Positions 24,091 through 31,495 of a DNA stretch of 37,973 nt are shown in pieces. The DNA comes from Steroidobacteraceae bacterium (GTDB lineage: Bacteria; Pseudomonadota; Gammaproteobacteria; Steroidobacterales; Steroidobacteraceae), in the NCBI GenBank assembly GCA_022865595.1, contig JALHTE010000287.1, forward strand, positions 1-37,973, given 5' to 3'. The translations under genes were made by a program, and so were the position numbers. How positions within the stretch are numbered: position 1 is the first letter of the stretch; every line of letters starts with the position of its first letter. Under the pieces are notes generated by a model. The model was given only the letters and a program-made list of their open reading frames with translations. It made no database searches and had not been told where the DNA came from.

Positions 24091-25926
24091 GTGCCCGACG
24101 CCGCAGCCCCATTCGACGTGCGCTCCTTCCTCGCCGCCCTGCCTGCGAAGCCGGGCGTGTATCGAATGCTCGGGCGTGACGACACGATCCTCTACGTCGG
24201 CAAGGCGCGGCACCTCAAGAACCGGGTTTCGAGCTATTTCCGTGGCGGCGCGCACGGCGACAGGACCCAGGTGATGCTCGAGCAGGTGCTGCGGGTGGAA
24301 GTCACGGTCACGGCTTCCGAGATCGAGGCGCTGCTGCTCGAGCAGAACCTGATCAAGCGGCATCGTCCTCGCTACAACGTGCTGCTGAAGGACGACAAGA
24401 GTTTCCCGTTCATACACCTGACGGCGCACGAGTTTCCGCGGCTCGAGTTCTTCCGTGGCTCGCGCAAGGAGCCGGGGCGTTTTTTCGGGCCGTTCCCCAG
24501 CACGGTCGCGACCCGCGAATCGCTGCTGCTGCTGCAGAAGCTGTTCCGCATCCGGCCCTGTGCCGACACGTTTTTCGCCAATCGCTCGCGGCCGTGCCTC
24601 CAGTACCAGATCCAGCGCTGCACCGGGCCATGCGTGGGCCTGGTCACGAAGGAGGCCTATGCACAGGACGTTGCCGACGCAACCCGCGTGCTCGAGGGGC
24701 GCAACGACGAGGTGATCGCCGACCTTCGGCGGCGCATGGACGGGGCGGCCGATGCGCTGCGATTCGAGGAAGCCGCGAGGCTTCGCGACCAGGTCGGGAT
24801 GCTGAAGCAGGTGCAGGCGAGCCAGTCGGTGACCCGGATGGGCGGCCGGGACGCAGATGCGGTCGCCGTGGCAAGCGCCGGCGCTGACCACTGTGTGTCG
24901 GTGGTATTCGTGCGTGGCGGTCGCAATCTCGGCAGCAGTAACTTTTTTACCCGTGGCGGCCTGGGTGGGGAGGCCGAGGTGCTGACCGCGTTCCTGGGCC
25001 AGCACTATCTTGCTCGGGAGGCACCGGCCGAGATCCTCGTGAGCCAGCCGCTCGAGGACTCCGAACTCCTCGAAGCGGCGCTGGGCGAGCGCAGCGGGCA
25101 TGCGGTGCGGGTGCGCGCAGGCGTACGCGGTACCCGGGCGCGCTGGATCGCGATGGCCAGGGCGAACGCCGAACTGGGCCTGACGATGAAGGCCGCCAGC
25201 CGGGCAGGCATGGCGGAGCAGCTGGAGTCACTTGGAAATGTGCTCGGCCTCGGCGGCGCACCGGCCCGCATCGAGTGCTTTGACGTGAGCCATACGATGG
25301 GCGAGTCGGCCATTGCATCCTGCGTCGTCATGGGTCCCGAGGGGCCCATCAAGAGTGCCTACCGCCGATTCAACCTGCGCGGGCTCACGCCCGGTGACGA
25401 CTACGCAGGAATGCGCCAGGCCGTGGAGCGGCACTTTGGGCGAATTGCGCGCGGTGAGTTCCCGCTGCCCGACTTGCTGCTGATCGACGGGGGGCGGGGC
25501 CAGCTCGCGGCAGCACTCGATGGGCTCAATGCGGCGGGAGTTGCGCCGCCTCTCACTGTGGGCGTGGCCAAGGGGGTCGATCGTCGCGCGGGGCAGGAGC
25601 GCCTTTTCTTGGACGGGCAGGATGCGCCGCTTATACTCGAGGCGGGCTCTCCGGCCCTGCGGCTCATCCAGCGCGTGCGTGACGAAGCGCATCGTTTCGC
25701 GATCGCAGGGCACCGCAAGGCCAGGGATCTCGCGCGACGCGAGTCATTCCTCGAGGAAATTCCGGGGCTCGGGCCGGTGCGACGGAAGGAACTGCTGAAG
25801 GCCTTCGGCGGCCTGCACGGACTCAAGCAGGCGTCCGTCGAGGATCTGGCGAAAGTGCAGGGCGTCAGCAGGAACCTCGCGGAAAAGATCTACGAACGTA
25901 TGAACCCGGGACCGGGAAACACTTGA
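24091..25926 (+). CDS. uvrC: Excinuclease ABC subunit C
   Basis: UvrC makes both incisions in nucleotide excision repair with UvrA and UvrB. The 611-aa product has the GIY-YIG nuclease domain (KPGVYRML through ILYVGKARHLKNRVSSYF). It also has the UVR motif that binds UvrB (near 215-235, ADALRFEEAARLRDQV) and the RNase H-like second nuclease (CFDVSHTMGESAIASCVV). Two C-terminal helix-hairpin-helix motifs follow (EEIPGLGPVRRKELLKAFGG and KVQGVSRNLAEKIYE). The start is GTG at 24091. The stop overlaps the pgsA start; uvrC-pgsA adjacency is widely conserved. Confidence 0.97.
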   Translation: MPDAAAPFDVRSFLAALPAKPGVYRMLGRDDTILYVGKARHLKNRVSSYFRGGAHGDRTQVMLEQVLRVEVTVTASEIEALLLEQNLIKRHRPRYNVLLKDDKSFPFIHLTAHEFPRLEFFRGSRKEPGRFFGPFPSTVATRESLLLLQKLFRIRPCADTFFANRSRPCLQYQIQRCTGPCVGLVTKEAYAQDVADATRVLEGRNDEVIADLRRRMDGAADALRFEEAARLRDQVGMLKQVQASQSVTRMGGRDADAVAVASAGADHCVSVVFVRGGRNLGSSNFFTRGGLGGEAEVLTAFLGQHYLAREAPAEILVSQPLEDSELLEAALGERSGHAVRVRAGVRGTRARWIAMARANAELGLTMKAASRAGMAEQLESLGNVLGLGGAPARIECFDVSHTMGESAIASCVVMGPEGPIKSAYRRFNLRGLTPGDDYAGMRQAVERHFGRIARGEFPLPDLLLIDGGRGQLAAALDGLNAAGVAPPLTVGVAKGVDRRAGQERLFLDGQDAPLILEAGSPALRLIQRVRDEAHRFAIAGHRKARDLARRESFLEEIPGLGPVRRKELLKAFGGLHGLKQASVEDLAKVQGVSRNLAEKIYERMNPGPGNT

Positions 25927-26492
25927 AGCTCGATAGCCTGCCCAACATCCTCACGATCGGCCGCATCGCCGCCGTGCCGCTGGTCGTGGCACTGTTCTAC
26001 TGGGACTACCCGTGGTCAAAGCCGCTCGCGGCGATTGTTTTCATCGCCGCAGCGATCACCGACTCGCTGGACGGCTACCTGGCGCGTCGCATGGGTATCA
26101 CCACGCCGCTCGGCGAGTTCCTGGATCCCGTGGCGGACAAGCTGATGGTGTCCACGGCGCTCGTGCTGCTGGTGGGACACGATACCCGGCCGCTGATCGT
26201 GGTCACGGCCATCGTGATCATCGGCCGGGAGATCACAGTGTCCGCGCTGCGTGAGTGGATGGCGCACCTTGGCGCACGGGCCAAGGTCGCGGTCTCGGGC
26301 ATGGGTAAATGGAAGACCATTCTCCAGATGACGGGCCTCAGCATGATGATGTTCCGTGAGGACGTGTTCCGGCTGCCGGTGTACCAGATGGGCGTGATAA
26401 TGCTGGTTCTGGCCGCAGCGCTCACGATCTGGTCCATGGGCAGCTACCTGCGGGCGGCCTGGCCTGAGCTCCGTCGCGAGCATGTCCCTTGA
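25923..26492 (+). CDS. pgsA: CDP-diacylglycerol--glycerol-3-phosphate 3-phosphatidyltransferase
   Basis: PgsA makes phosphatidylglycerophosphate, the committed step to phosphatidylglycerol and cardiolipin, in the inner membrane. The 189-aa protein has a perfect CDP-alcohol phosphotransferase motif, D-G-x2-A-R-x8-G-x3-D-x3-D, at residues 50-72 (DGYLARR to LGEFLDPVADK). Several membrane helices are present. The start is a TTG at 25923 overlapping the uvrC stop (TTGA). The stop codon lies inside a consensus TTGACA that looks like the -35 of the tRNA promoter. pgsA followed by tRNA-Gly and tRNA-Cys is also the E. coli order. Confidence 0.95.
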   Translation: MKLDSLPNILTIGRIAAVPLVVALFYWDYPWSKPLAAIVFIAAAITDSLDGYLARRMGITTPLGEFLDPVADKLMVSTALVLLVGHDTRPLIVVTAIVIIGREITVSALREWMAHLGARAKVAVSGMGKWKTILQMTGLSMMMFREDVFRLPVYQMGVIMLVLAAALTIWSMGSYLRAAWPELRREHVP

Positions 26493-26517
26493 CAGATGCT
26501 CCTAAGCTATTGAAAAT
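26489..26517 (+). promoter_or_regulatory. Probable sigma-70 promoter for the tRNA genes
   Basis: A consensus -35 TTGACA (26489-26494) is spaced 17 bp from GAAAAT (26512-26517), a 4/6 match to the -10. A GC-rich discriminator (GCGGCTCCC) follows, as at stringently controlled tRNA promoters. The -35 contains the pgsA stop codon. tRNA-Gly begins 39 bp later. Confidence 0.6.
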
Positions 26518-26556
26518 TCGCGGCTCCCGACGGCCTGCGTCGTGGGGATTTCCCGA

Positions 26557-26632
<76 letters not shown>

Positions 26633-26679
26633 GTTTTTCTGCCGCAGTTCCGGGTGTCCCCGGGACTGTGCGCATCACC

Positions 26680-26753
26680 GGCTAGGTGGCAGAGTGGTCA
26701 TGCAGCGGCCTGCAAAGCCGTGTACGCCGGTTCGATTCCGACCCTAGCCTCCA
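26680..26753 (+). tRNA. tRNA-Cys (GCA)
   Basis: A 74-nt cloverleaf with acceptor GGCTAGG/CCTAGCC, U73 discriminator as expected for cysteine, and encoded CCA. The anticodon loop CTGCAAA gives GCA. Its last 14 nt are repeated exactly at 29197-29210. Confidence 0.98.
26740..26753. repeat. Putative att site at the tRNA-Cys 3' end (left copy)
   Basis: GACCCTAGCCTCCA forms the 3' end of tRNA-Cys, from the T-arm through CCA. The same 14 bases recur in the same orientation at 29197-29210. Flanking bases differ on both sides. tRNA 3' ends are classic attachment sites for tyrosine integrases. Confidence 0.6.
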
Positions 26754-26886
26754 AATCCACTTTTTGGATCCCCTTTGCCCCTGTTCCGGGGCGGGACGTG
26801 GGACTTTGGGGTCGACTGATCATCGTTTTTTTTTCTGCAACTTGTCAGTCCCCAAGTGCGACACGCTTTCCAGTAATGTCTGGCCG

Positions 26887-28185
26887 ATGAGCGGCCGCTC
26901 AGTCCAACGTGGTGCATCCACTCCGCCGTCATGGCTCGATGCCATGAAGGTCGGTCGCTGGTATCGCCTGTCGGGTGATCGACCGGACCTGGGGCTGCCC
27001 GCCACGAGCGTTGGTACACGCTACCTGCGCGATGGCGATCCCGCCTGCGATCCAGTCCTGAATCCTGCTCGGCGACCATACGAGGCCCTGCGGCGGCTGG
27101 CCGGACGCGCCCCTCTTGCGCCGTGGAGCGGCCGGGTCGGCTTCTCGGCGATTACGGAGGCATGGAACGGTGCTGTACTCGCAACGCGGTTTGGCGACTC
27201 CGGCTCGCTGATTATCTTCGGCGGAGGCCATAACAACTATTTCGGCTCTGATGTTCATGCTTTTGATCTCGCCACGCGGGAGTGGAGGCGAATCTCGGAC
27301 GGGTTCGTCCAGGGCAGTCCGGAGCAATACGGAGAGGGAGCGTCCTATCCGAACGCAGAGTATCCGGACGGTTCCCCGCTGCCCCCCCATACCTACGGCT
27401 ACGTGCAGTACGACGCGGTCGGCAACGACTACCTGATCTTGAAGGGCAACAGCGAGCTCGGTCCCAACGTCAAAGCAGTTGCCACACCACACATGTTCAA
27501 TCTCGACTGCCGCCAATGGCGGCGCGGTGCGGTCAACGACTCGGCCATTCTCAATTCGGGAGGATTCACGGCCTGGGACGCATCCCGGCGCGTGCTGTGG
27601 GGTCATTCCGGTGACGATGGAGGAGGTAACGCCTTCATCGGTTTTTGCCCGGACGGCGCGAATGCGGATGGCACGTTTGGCTGTTGGGGCCCGCTGCATT
27701 CAAACAAGTTCCCGGGCAATGCCAATCACAACGCGATGCAGATCGATCCCACGCGGGACATCATCGTGGTGCCGGTCCATGTGCGCGACGCCCTGTTCGG
27801 GATCAATCCCGCGGACCCCGACGCACCCGCGGTGGCCTTGAATGTGAGTGGCTCGCGGCCGCGCATCGCCGAATATGCTGCACTTGCATATGCACCGAAC
27901 CTCGACCGGCTGATCTACTACTCCGCCCGGGACGGGGCCGCGCTCCACGCCATCGCTGCGCCAAAGGGGAGGGGCTGGTCGGCCCTGACGACTGGTGAAT
28001 GGGGCTGGGAACGATGCGCGGGCGATGGATTGGACCCGATCGCAGATGCGAAGGCGAGTTCTCGCTACGCAACGAACTGGCGGCACACGTTCGGGCGGTT
28101 CCGCGTCGCAAGTTGGGGTTCGATCGACGTGGCACTACTGATCAGGCATGTCGATACCCCGGTCTATGCCCGGCGGCTAATTTGA
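26887..28185 (+). CDS. Kelch-like beta-propeller protein of unknown function
   Basis: A protein of about 432 aa with galactose-oxidase/kelch-like blades. The clearest is LIIFGGGHNNYFGSDVHAFDLATREWRRIS; others are YDAVGNDYLILKGN, FNLDCRQWRRG, WDASRRVLWGHSGDDGGG and YAPNLDRLIYYSARDG. No signal peptide or membrane helix is evident, so a cytoplasmic location or non-classical export is implied. The ORF track begins inside tRNA-Cys. ATG at 26887 is the first reasonable in-frame start; ATG at 26944 (MKVGRWYRL) is an alternative, and neither has a good Shine-Dalgarno. Function cannot be assigned. It lies inside the putative tRNA-Cys island and is convergent with the lipoprotein gene. Confidence 0.75.
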   Translation: MSGRSVQRGASTPPSWLDAMKVGRWYRLSGDRPDLGLPATSVGTRYLRDGDPACDPVLNPARRPYEALRRLAGRAPLAPWSGRVGFSAITEAWNGAVLATRFGDSGSLIIFGGGHNNYFGSDVHAFDLATREWRRISDGFVQGSPEQYGEGASYPNAEYPDGSPLPPHTYGYVQYDAVGNDYLILKGNSELGPNVKAVATPHMFNLDCRQWRRGAVNDSAILNSGGFTAWDASRRVLWGHSGDDGGGNAFIGFCPDGANADGTFGCWGPLHSNKFPGNANHNAMQIDPTRDIIVVPVHVRDALFGINPADPDAPAVALNVSGSRPRIAEYAALAYAPNLDRLIYYSARDGAALHAIAAPKGRGWSALTTGEWGWERCAGDGLDPIADAKASSRYATNWRHTFGRFRVASWGSIDVALLIRHVDTPVYARRLI

Positions 28186-28325
28186 AACCCGCACGTCAGC
28201 TCGGAGCGAGCGTCGGGTAGCCCCAGAGACTCATGCCTCGATGGATGGCCCGATTTGGCCTACCCATCTGACACGGACGACTCGCTGGACGCTCGATTGG
28301 TCCACCAGCGATGACGCTTCAGACC

Positions 28326-28763
28326 CTACTGAATTCTCTTCGAGACGGGTCCCGCCTGACGGCTCTCCACGCCAGTATTGGTATACGTTGCGACGGTGAA
28401 ATACCACGTGCCAGCCGATAAATTCTCAATATGCATGGTCGTTGAACCTGGCGACGCGACATCCAAAGTCTTCGTTAACCCACCCGCCGACTGCCCGTAG
28501 CGAATCGTATAGCCCGCAATATTGGTCAGGGGCGAGCCGTCCTCGTTCTGGGTCGGGGCTGTCCAGGTCAGGTCCGCGAAACCGATGACGGAGACTGGTG
28601 TCGCGGCGGAGGGCCTCACCGGATCTGGGTACTGGGACGGAGTCGCGGTCGAAAGCAACCCGCCTGTGGAATCGCCAGACCAGTTACCGCATCCGGCCAG
28701 CGTTGCGATCAGCGCGCATACGAAAGCTCTGCTTGTCTTTCTCCCGAAAATTGTGCGCAACAT
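28326..28763 (-). CDS. Fibronectin type III lipoprotein, under c-di-GMP riboswitch
   Basis: A 145-aa predicted lipoprotein. The signal sequence ends in a lipobox (TLAGC, cysteine at about residue 25). One fibronectin type III domain follows, with DLTWTAPTQNEDGSPLTNIAGYTIRYG and NLSAGTWYFTVATYTNTGVES. Such domains bind proteins or polysaccharides at the cell surface. The ATG at 28763 is preceded by AGGAGGAA with very short spacing; the next codon is TTG, a possible alternative start at better spacing. The leader holds a GEMM-I riboswitch about 110 nt upstream, so expression should respond to cyclic di-GMP. A role in surface attachment or matrix is inference from that regulation. Confidence 0.85.
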   Translation of the reverse strand: MLRTIFGRKTSRAFVCALIATLAGCGNWSGDSTGGLLSTATPSQYPDPVRPSAATPVSVIGFADLTWTAPTQNEDGSPLTNIAGYTIRYGQSAGGLTKTLDVASPGSTTMHIENLSAGTWYFTVATYTNTGVESRQAGPVSKRIQ

Positions 28764-28875
28764 TTCCTCCTACGGTCGTCATGTCCGTCGTCAATCGGAT
28801 TCCGCGTCCGGATTTCGAGGGACGTCGAGGATTGCAGCCGGCGCGTGGGGGCTCTCGGAGGAGATCAGGCGCAGA

Positions 28876-28958
28876 TCCGGCAACCCCGCTATCCATGGCT
28901 CGAGAGTGGCCAGGACCGGAAGCTTTGCGTCCCCGCCTTTCGGCGGGTATGCCATTTA
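28876..28958 (-). promoter_or_regulatory. Cyclic di-GMP-I riboswitch (GEMM-I)
   Basis: On the minus strand the sequence matches the Vc2-type aptamer block by block. There is a GGCATACCC segment, a CCGCC-GAAA-GGCGG hairpin with the GNRA tetraloop, and the hallmark GGGACGCAAAGC. A second hairpin (TGGC/GCCA) follows, then GGATAGCGGGGTTGCCGG. It lies in the leader of the fibronectin-III lipoprotein. CTCCTCC (minus strand of 28857-28864) follows the aptamer by about 11 nt and could pair with the AGGAGG ribosome site at 28766-28771, suggesting translational control. The expression platform is inference. Confidence 0.92.
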
Positions 28959-29196
28959 CGGACGCGCCAAGACATTTGACATATTCTCAGCGCGCAACGA
29001 CCACAGACCGGCCCGGCACAGAAAAGTTCACGCCGGTTGGAAAGGTTTGTGGTCCGGGGAGGGCGGGCCGCGTCCCTGTCGTCCGGGGACGTCCGACAGC
29101 GGCGCGATTAACGTGGGCTGGCTTTGGGGGTATGTCGCGGGAGCCACACGCGGCGACCCGCGCGGAATCAGGTGCTTAGCCCGCTTTTGGGGGCGT
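28959..29196. other. Non-coding stretch upstream of the riboswitch
   Basis: Together with the leader, this makes 28764-29313 a 550-bp region without a credible gene. The plus-strand 295-aa frame crossing it has no recognisable domain and runs through the lipoprotein gene and riboswitch antisense. The promoter for the riboswitch transcript should lie here, but I cannot pick a convincing -35/-10 pair. No integrase remnant was recognised. Confidence 0.5.
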
Positions 29197-29210
29197 GACC
29201 CTAGCCTCCA
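29197..29210. repeat. Second copy of the tRNA-Cys 3' end (putative right att site)
   Basis: GACCCTAGCCTCCA is identical to tRNA-Cys positions 26740-26753 and in the same orientation. It is not part of a tRNA: the sequence upstream does not fold as a cloverleaf. A 14-mer match to the exact 3' terminus of a tRNA 2.46 kb away is not expected by chance. Confidence 0.6.
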
Positions 29211-29294
29211 CACCCAGCTGGCCGACATCCCTGCAGCTGGGTGCTGTGGCAGTGATCTCGTATTCCTAGCCATCCTGGCCCATCAGCTGGGCCA
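29211..29294. repeat. Two perfect stem-loops abutting the right att copy
   Basis: CACCCAGCTG (29211-29220) pairs with CAGCTGGGTG (29234-29243) as a perfect 10-bp stem with a 13-nt loop. TGGCCCA (29276-29282) pairs with TGGGCCA (29288-29294) as a 7-bp stem with a 5-nt loop. The two units share CCTAGCC (29200, 29265) and CAGCTGGG (29234, 29284), like an imperfect tandem duplication. No U-tract follows on either strand, so they are not textbook terminators, although they lie just past the DUF2165 stop. Confidence 0.7.
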
Positions 29295-29313
29295 CTTCGC
29301 TCCGGCCAGTCAG

Positions 29314-29799
29314 CTAGTCCTCCAGGCACCCTACGTAGAGAGCGATCAGGGTGACCATTGCGCCGTAGCGAAACGCGCTCTGCAGGGACAGGTCTCGCAG
29401 TACATCTGAGCGCCACATCTCGAACCATGTTTCGCCGATAACGATAAAGCCGCCGAAAAGCAGCAGCATGGCAACGCCACAACCTGCCAGCGCGGGTCTC
29501 TTCGCCACGGCAAACACTGCCGCATCGCCGGCCCGCGTTCGCCACATCTGCACAGCGCCGACAGAGCACAGGATGCCTGCGGCCAGCTTCGTCAGCATGA
29601 TCATCAGCGCTCCCATCCATATGACGACCGGACTGGAGGTTGACCTCCAGCTTTCAGCCCCGCCTTCAAAAGTGGACATCGAAGCCGCTGCGCCCACCGC
29701 GCCCATGGTTCCGTCCCAATCCGTGGCGTTTCCGAATGCGCCCAGCAGGCTCCATAAGGCCACAGATACGATCAGCAGGATTTTCGTCATTCTCAACAC
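29314..29799 (-). CDS. DUF2165 small integral membrane protein
   Basis: A 161-aa membrane protein with about four hydrophobic helices (near residues 5-22, 58-82, 103-122 and 143-157). The segments GNATDWDGTMGAV, MSTFEGGAESWRSTSSP and the later GGFIVIGETWFEMW follow the DUF2165 family pattern. The function of that family is unknown. It lies 78 bp downstream of the AraC-type regulator on the same strand and may share its transcript. Starts at 29799 or 29790 are both possible. The assignment is from recalled family pattern. Confidence 0.75.
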   Translation of the reverse strand: MLRMTKILLIVSVALWSLLGAFGNATDWDGTMGAVGAAASMSTFEGGAESWRSTSSPVVIWMGALMIMLTKLAAGILCSVGAVQMWRTRAGDAAVFAVAKRPALAGCGVAMLLLFGGFIVIGETWFEMWRSDVLRDLSLQSAFRYGAMVTLIALYVGCLED

Positions 29800-29877
29800 G
29801 GTTCTGTTCTCCCTGATGCCTCGACAGCACCACGCCGTTTATACAATATCCAGGAATGATCGGCAGCTGATCCGCTG

Positions 29878-30957
29878 CTATTCGCACTTCGCGCGCCATC
29901 GCCTCGGGCTCATGCCCGTCCACAAACGGAACGCGCGCGAAAATACAGCGGCGTCGGCGTAGCGTAGAGCCTCGGCGACCTGTGAGATCTTCAGTTGGGT
30001 ATCGCGCAACAGGTGAAACGCAAGCTCGCGTCGCACGTCGTTGGTGAGGCTACGCACCGTCGCGTCTTCCTCTGCAAGGCGACGGCGCAATGTGCGCGGG
30101 GCTACATTGAAGAGTCGTGCCAGCTTCGGCGTGGAGCCGGAGCTCGAAAAGAGCATTGCACGGATCGCACGGTGAACCTGCCGAGAGAACGGCACCGGGT
30201 CGGACGCCTCTTTGGACTGAATGGCCCGAGCTGCCGCGTTGAACGCATTGCTGCTGGCTCCTGAGATGGGCTGGTCGAGCCAGCGCGAATCGAAGATGAT
30301 CGCCGAGAGGTCCGCGTCGAACTCGAGGTTCTCGCCGAACACGGCCCGGTACGGCTTCAGCTCCGTCGGCCGCGCCCGCGAAAGCCGCACCAGTAGCGGC
30401 CGCCAGGACGGTCCGCAGAGTTCGCGCAGCAACAGGTACTGCATCGTGAGGCCGCCGTCCTGGATGTATTCCGCCCCTGGGATGACGCCGGCGAACAGCG
30501 CGTAACCCAGTGCGGTGCGCCCGTCGCCGACGTCAAGCATGAACGACATGGCGCCCTGGTCGGTGACCTGCAGGTGAGCCGTGCCGAGTGCCAGTGCCTC
30601 GCGCACTGACGTGCAGTTCTTCATGAGGCCGCCCAGTTCGCCCAGCGAGGTCGCGTCGAAGCGCCGGCCGACCAGCAGTCCGAAATGTGGGCAGTCCGTG
30701 TGGCTGGCGCAGCCTTCAAGCAGCCTGCCGAGCACGTCGCTGGGCAGGCGCGCTTCTGGATCGTCGAAGACGTCGGGGGCTGCGCCGGCAGTCGCCAGCA
30801 GTTCAGGAAAATCGAGGCCAAATTCCCGGGCCAGTGTCCGGATCTGCAGCACTGTACCGACACGGATATCGCCGGGAAAAGTCGATGCGGGGTCCCACGG
30901 CCTTGATGGACGCCTGGATCTCTTGCCGCGAGAGGCCGCCTGGTTCGTTGTCGCCAT
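29878..30957 (-). CDS. AraC family regulator with arabinose-binding-like (AraC_binding_2/PF12625-type) domain
   Basis: A 359-aa transcription regulator. The N-terminal two thirds follow the OruR/ArgR-like AraC pattern with PF12625 (LATAGAAPDVFDDPEARLP, HFGLLVGRRFDATSLGELGGLM). The C-terminal 100 residues form the double helix-turn-helix (LARLFNVAPRTLRRRLAEE, ISQVAEALRYADAAVFSRAFRLWTGMSPRRWR). The ORF track starts at 31140, but ATG at 30957 (MATTNQ) fits the family better. A TATACT -10-like box sits 30 bp upstream (30987-30992, minus strand). It is divergent from the exported-protein cassette at 31196 and could regulate it; that is inference. Confidence 0.88.
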   Translation of the reverse strand: MATTNQAASRGKRSRRPSRPWDPASTFPGDIRVGTVLQIRTLAREFGLDFPELLATAGAAPDVFDDPEARLPSDVLGRLLEGCASHTDCPHFGLLVGRRFDATSLGELGGLMKNCTSVREALALGTAHLQVTDQGAMSFMLDVGDGRTALGYALFAGVIPGAEYIQDGGLTMQYLLLRELCGPSWRPLLVRLSRARPTELKPYRAVFGENLEFDADLSAIIFDSRWLDQPISGASSNAFNAAARAIQSKEASDPVPFSRQVHRAIRAMLFSSSGSTPKLARLFNVAPRTLRRRLAEEDATVRSLTNDVRRELAFHLLRDTQLKISQVAEALRYADAAVFSRAFRLWTGMSPRRWRAKCE

Positions 30958-31158
30958 CGATCTGACCCGTTTGGCCTTAATTGCAAAGTATACCTGCAGC
31001 AACTTTAATAACCTGCGCTCCGGCGCACGAGGATTTTCTGAATTCCCGGCGGTTCGCCAGCGTGGGACACAGGCAGTACCATCGCGTACCGTCCTCGCGG
31101 GCGACGGTTGGTTGCTGCCGACCATGCCGGATTGCGGCACACCTGGCTCTCGAATAAT

Positions 31159-31181
31159 TGATCATCAACCAACTGATCATC
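31159..31181. repeat. Paired TGATCATC sites before the exported-protein cassette
   Basis: TGATCATC occurs at 31159-31166 and 31174-31181, 15 bp apart, just upstream of the ribosome site of the 31196 gene. Each contains the palindrome TGATCA. This could be an operator, for example for the divergent AraC regulator, or part of the leader; there is no direct evidence. Confidence 0.3.
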
Positions 31182-31195
31182 CACGGAGATGACCC

Positions 31196-31495
31196 ATGCT
31201 CAAGCGTTCCCTTCCAGTGTTGATGCTGCCGGCGCTTTGCCTCGGTGGCGTTGCCCAGGCCCAGGAGTTCCCGATCCTGGACGAGATCGCCCAGAAGGTG
31301 ATCGCGAAATACCAGAATGCTACTTGCGAGCAGCTGTGGGAGGAAAAGGCCCAGGGCCAGGGCAAGCCGAAGTCAGCCAAGGAGCAGCGGGTCGTCGAGG
31401 TTCTGAAAAGCGATCCGAAGATGCAGCAGGCATTCTTCAGCCAGGTCGCCACGCCCATCGTCACGAAGATGTTCCAGTGCGGGATGATCCCATGA
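31196..31495 (+). CDS. Small periplasmic protein of unknown function
   Basis: A 99-aa exported protein. The signal peptide is clear, with probable cleavage after VAQAQ-type AxA (around residue 22). The mature part is about 77 aa with two cysteines (C44 and C95) that could form a disulfide, and a helical, lysine-rich middle. GGAG lies 7 bases before the ATG. The stop overlaps the start of the DUF2092 gene (ATGATG), implying coupled translation. I do not recognise the family. It is the first gene of a three-gene set of exported proteins divergent from an AraC regulator. Confidence 0.8.
   Translation: MLKRSLPVLMLPALCLGGVAQAQEFPILDEIAQKVIAKYQNATCEQLWEEKAQGQGKPKSAKEQRVVEVLKSDPKMQQAFFSQVATPIVTKMFQCGMIP

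Larger units (their letters stand above)
26754..29210. mobile_element. Candidate small integrated island at tRNA-Cys, no integrase seen
   Basis: The 2.46 kb between the two 14-bp copies holds a kelch-like gene, a fibronectin-III lipoprotein gene on the other strand, and a c-di-GMP riboswitch. Intergenic DNA is longer and sequence less GC-extreme than in the flanking housekeeping genes (by eye). The first 130 bp after tRNA-Cys contain a run of nine T (26826-26834) and two short hairpins, but no convincing terminator. No integrase, recombinase or transposase frame is visible between the repeats, so if this is an island it is either a non-autonomous or a decayed one. The boundary call rests on the repeat alone. 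Confidence 0.5.

Noticed and set aside
26826-26834. Run of nine T as terminator for tRNA-Cys
   Set aside because: The adjacent stem would be only about 3 bp (CGA/TCG); the better hairpins (ATCCA/TGGAT, GCCCC/GGGGC) are not next to the T run.
28959-29196. Second, tandem c-di-GMP aptamer
   Set aside because: No second GACGCAAAGC or GGTTGCCGG-like block on either strand.
28522-29409. 295-aa plus-strand frame considered as a missing island gene or integrase
   Set aside because: It crosses the lipoprotein gene, riboswitch and att copy, and shows no integrase Arg-His-Arg-Tyr pattern or any domain.
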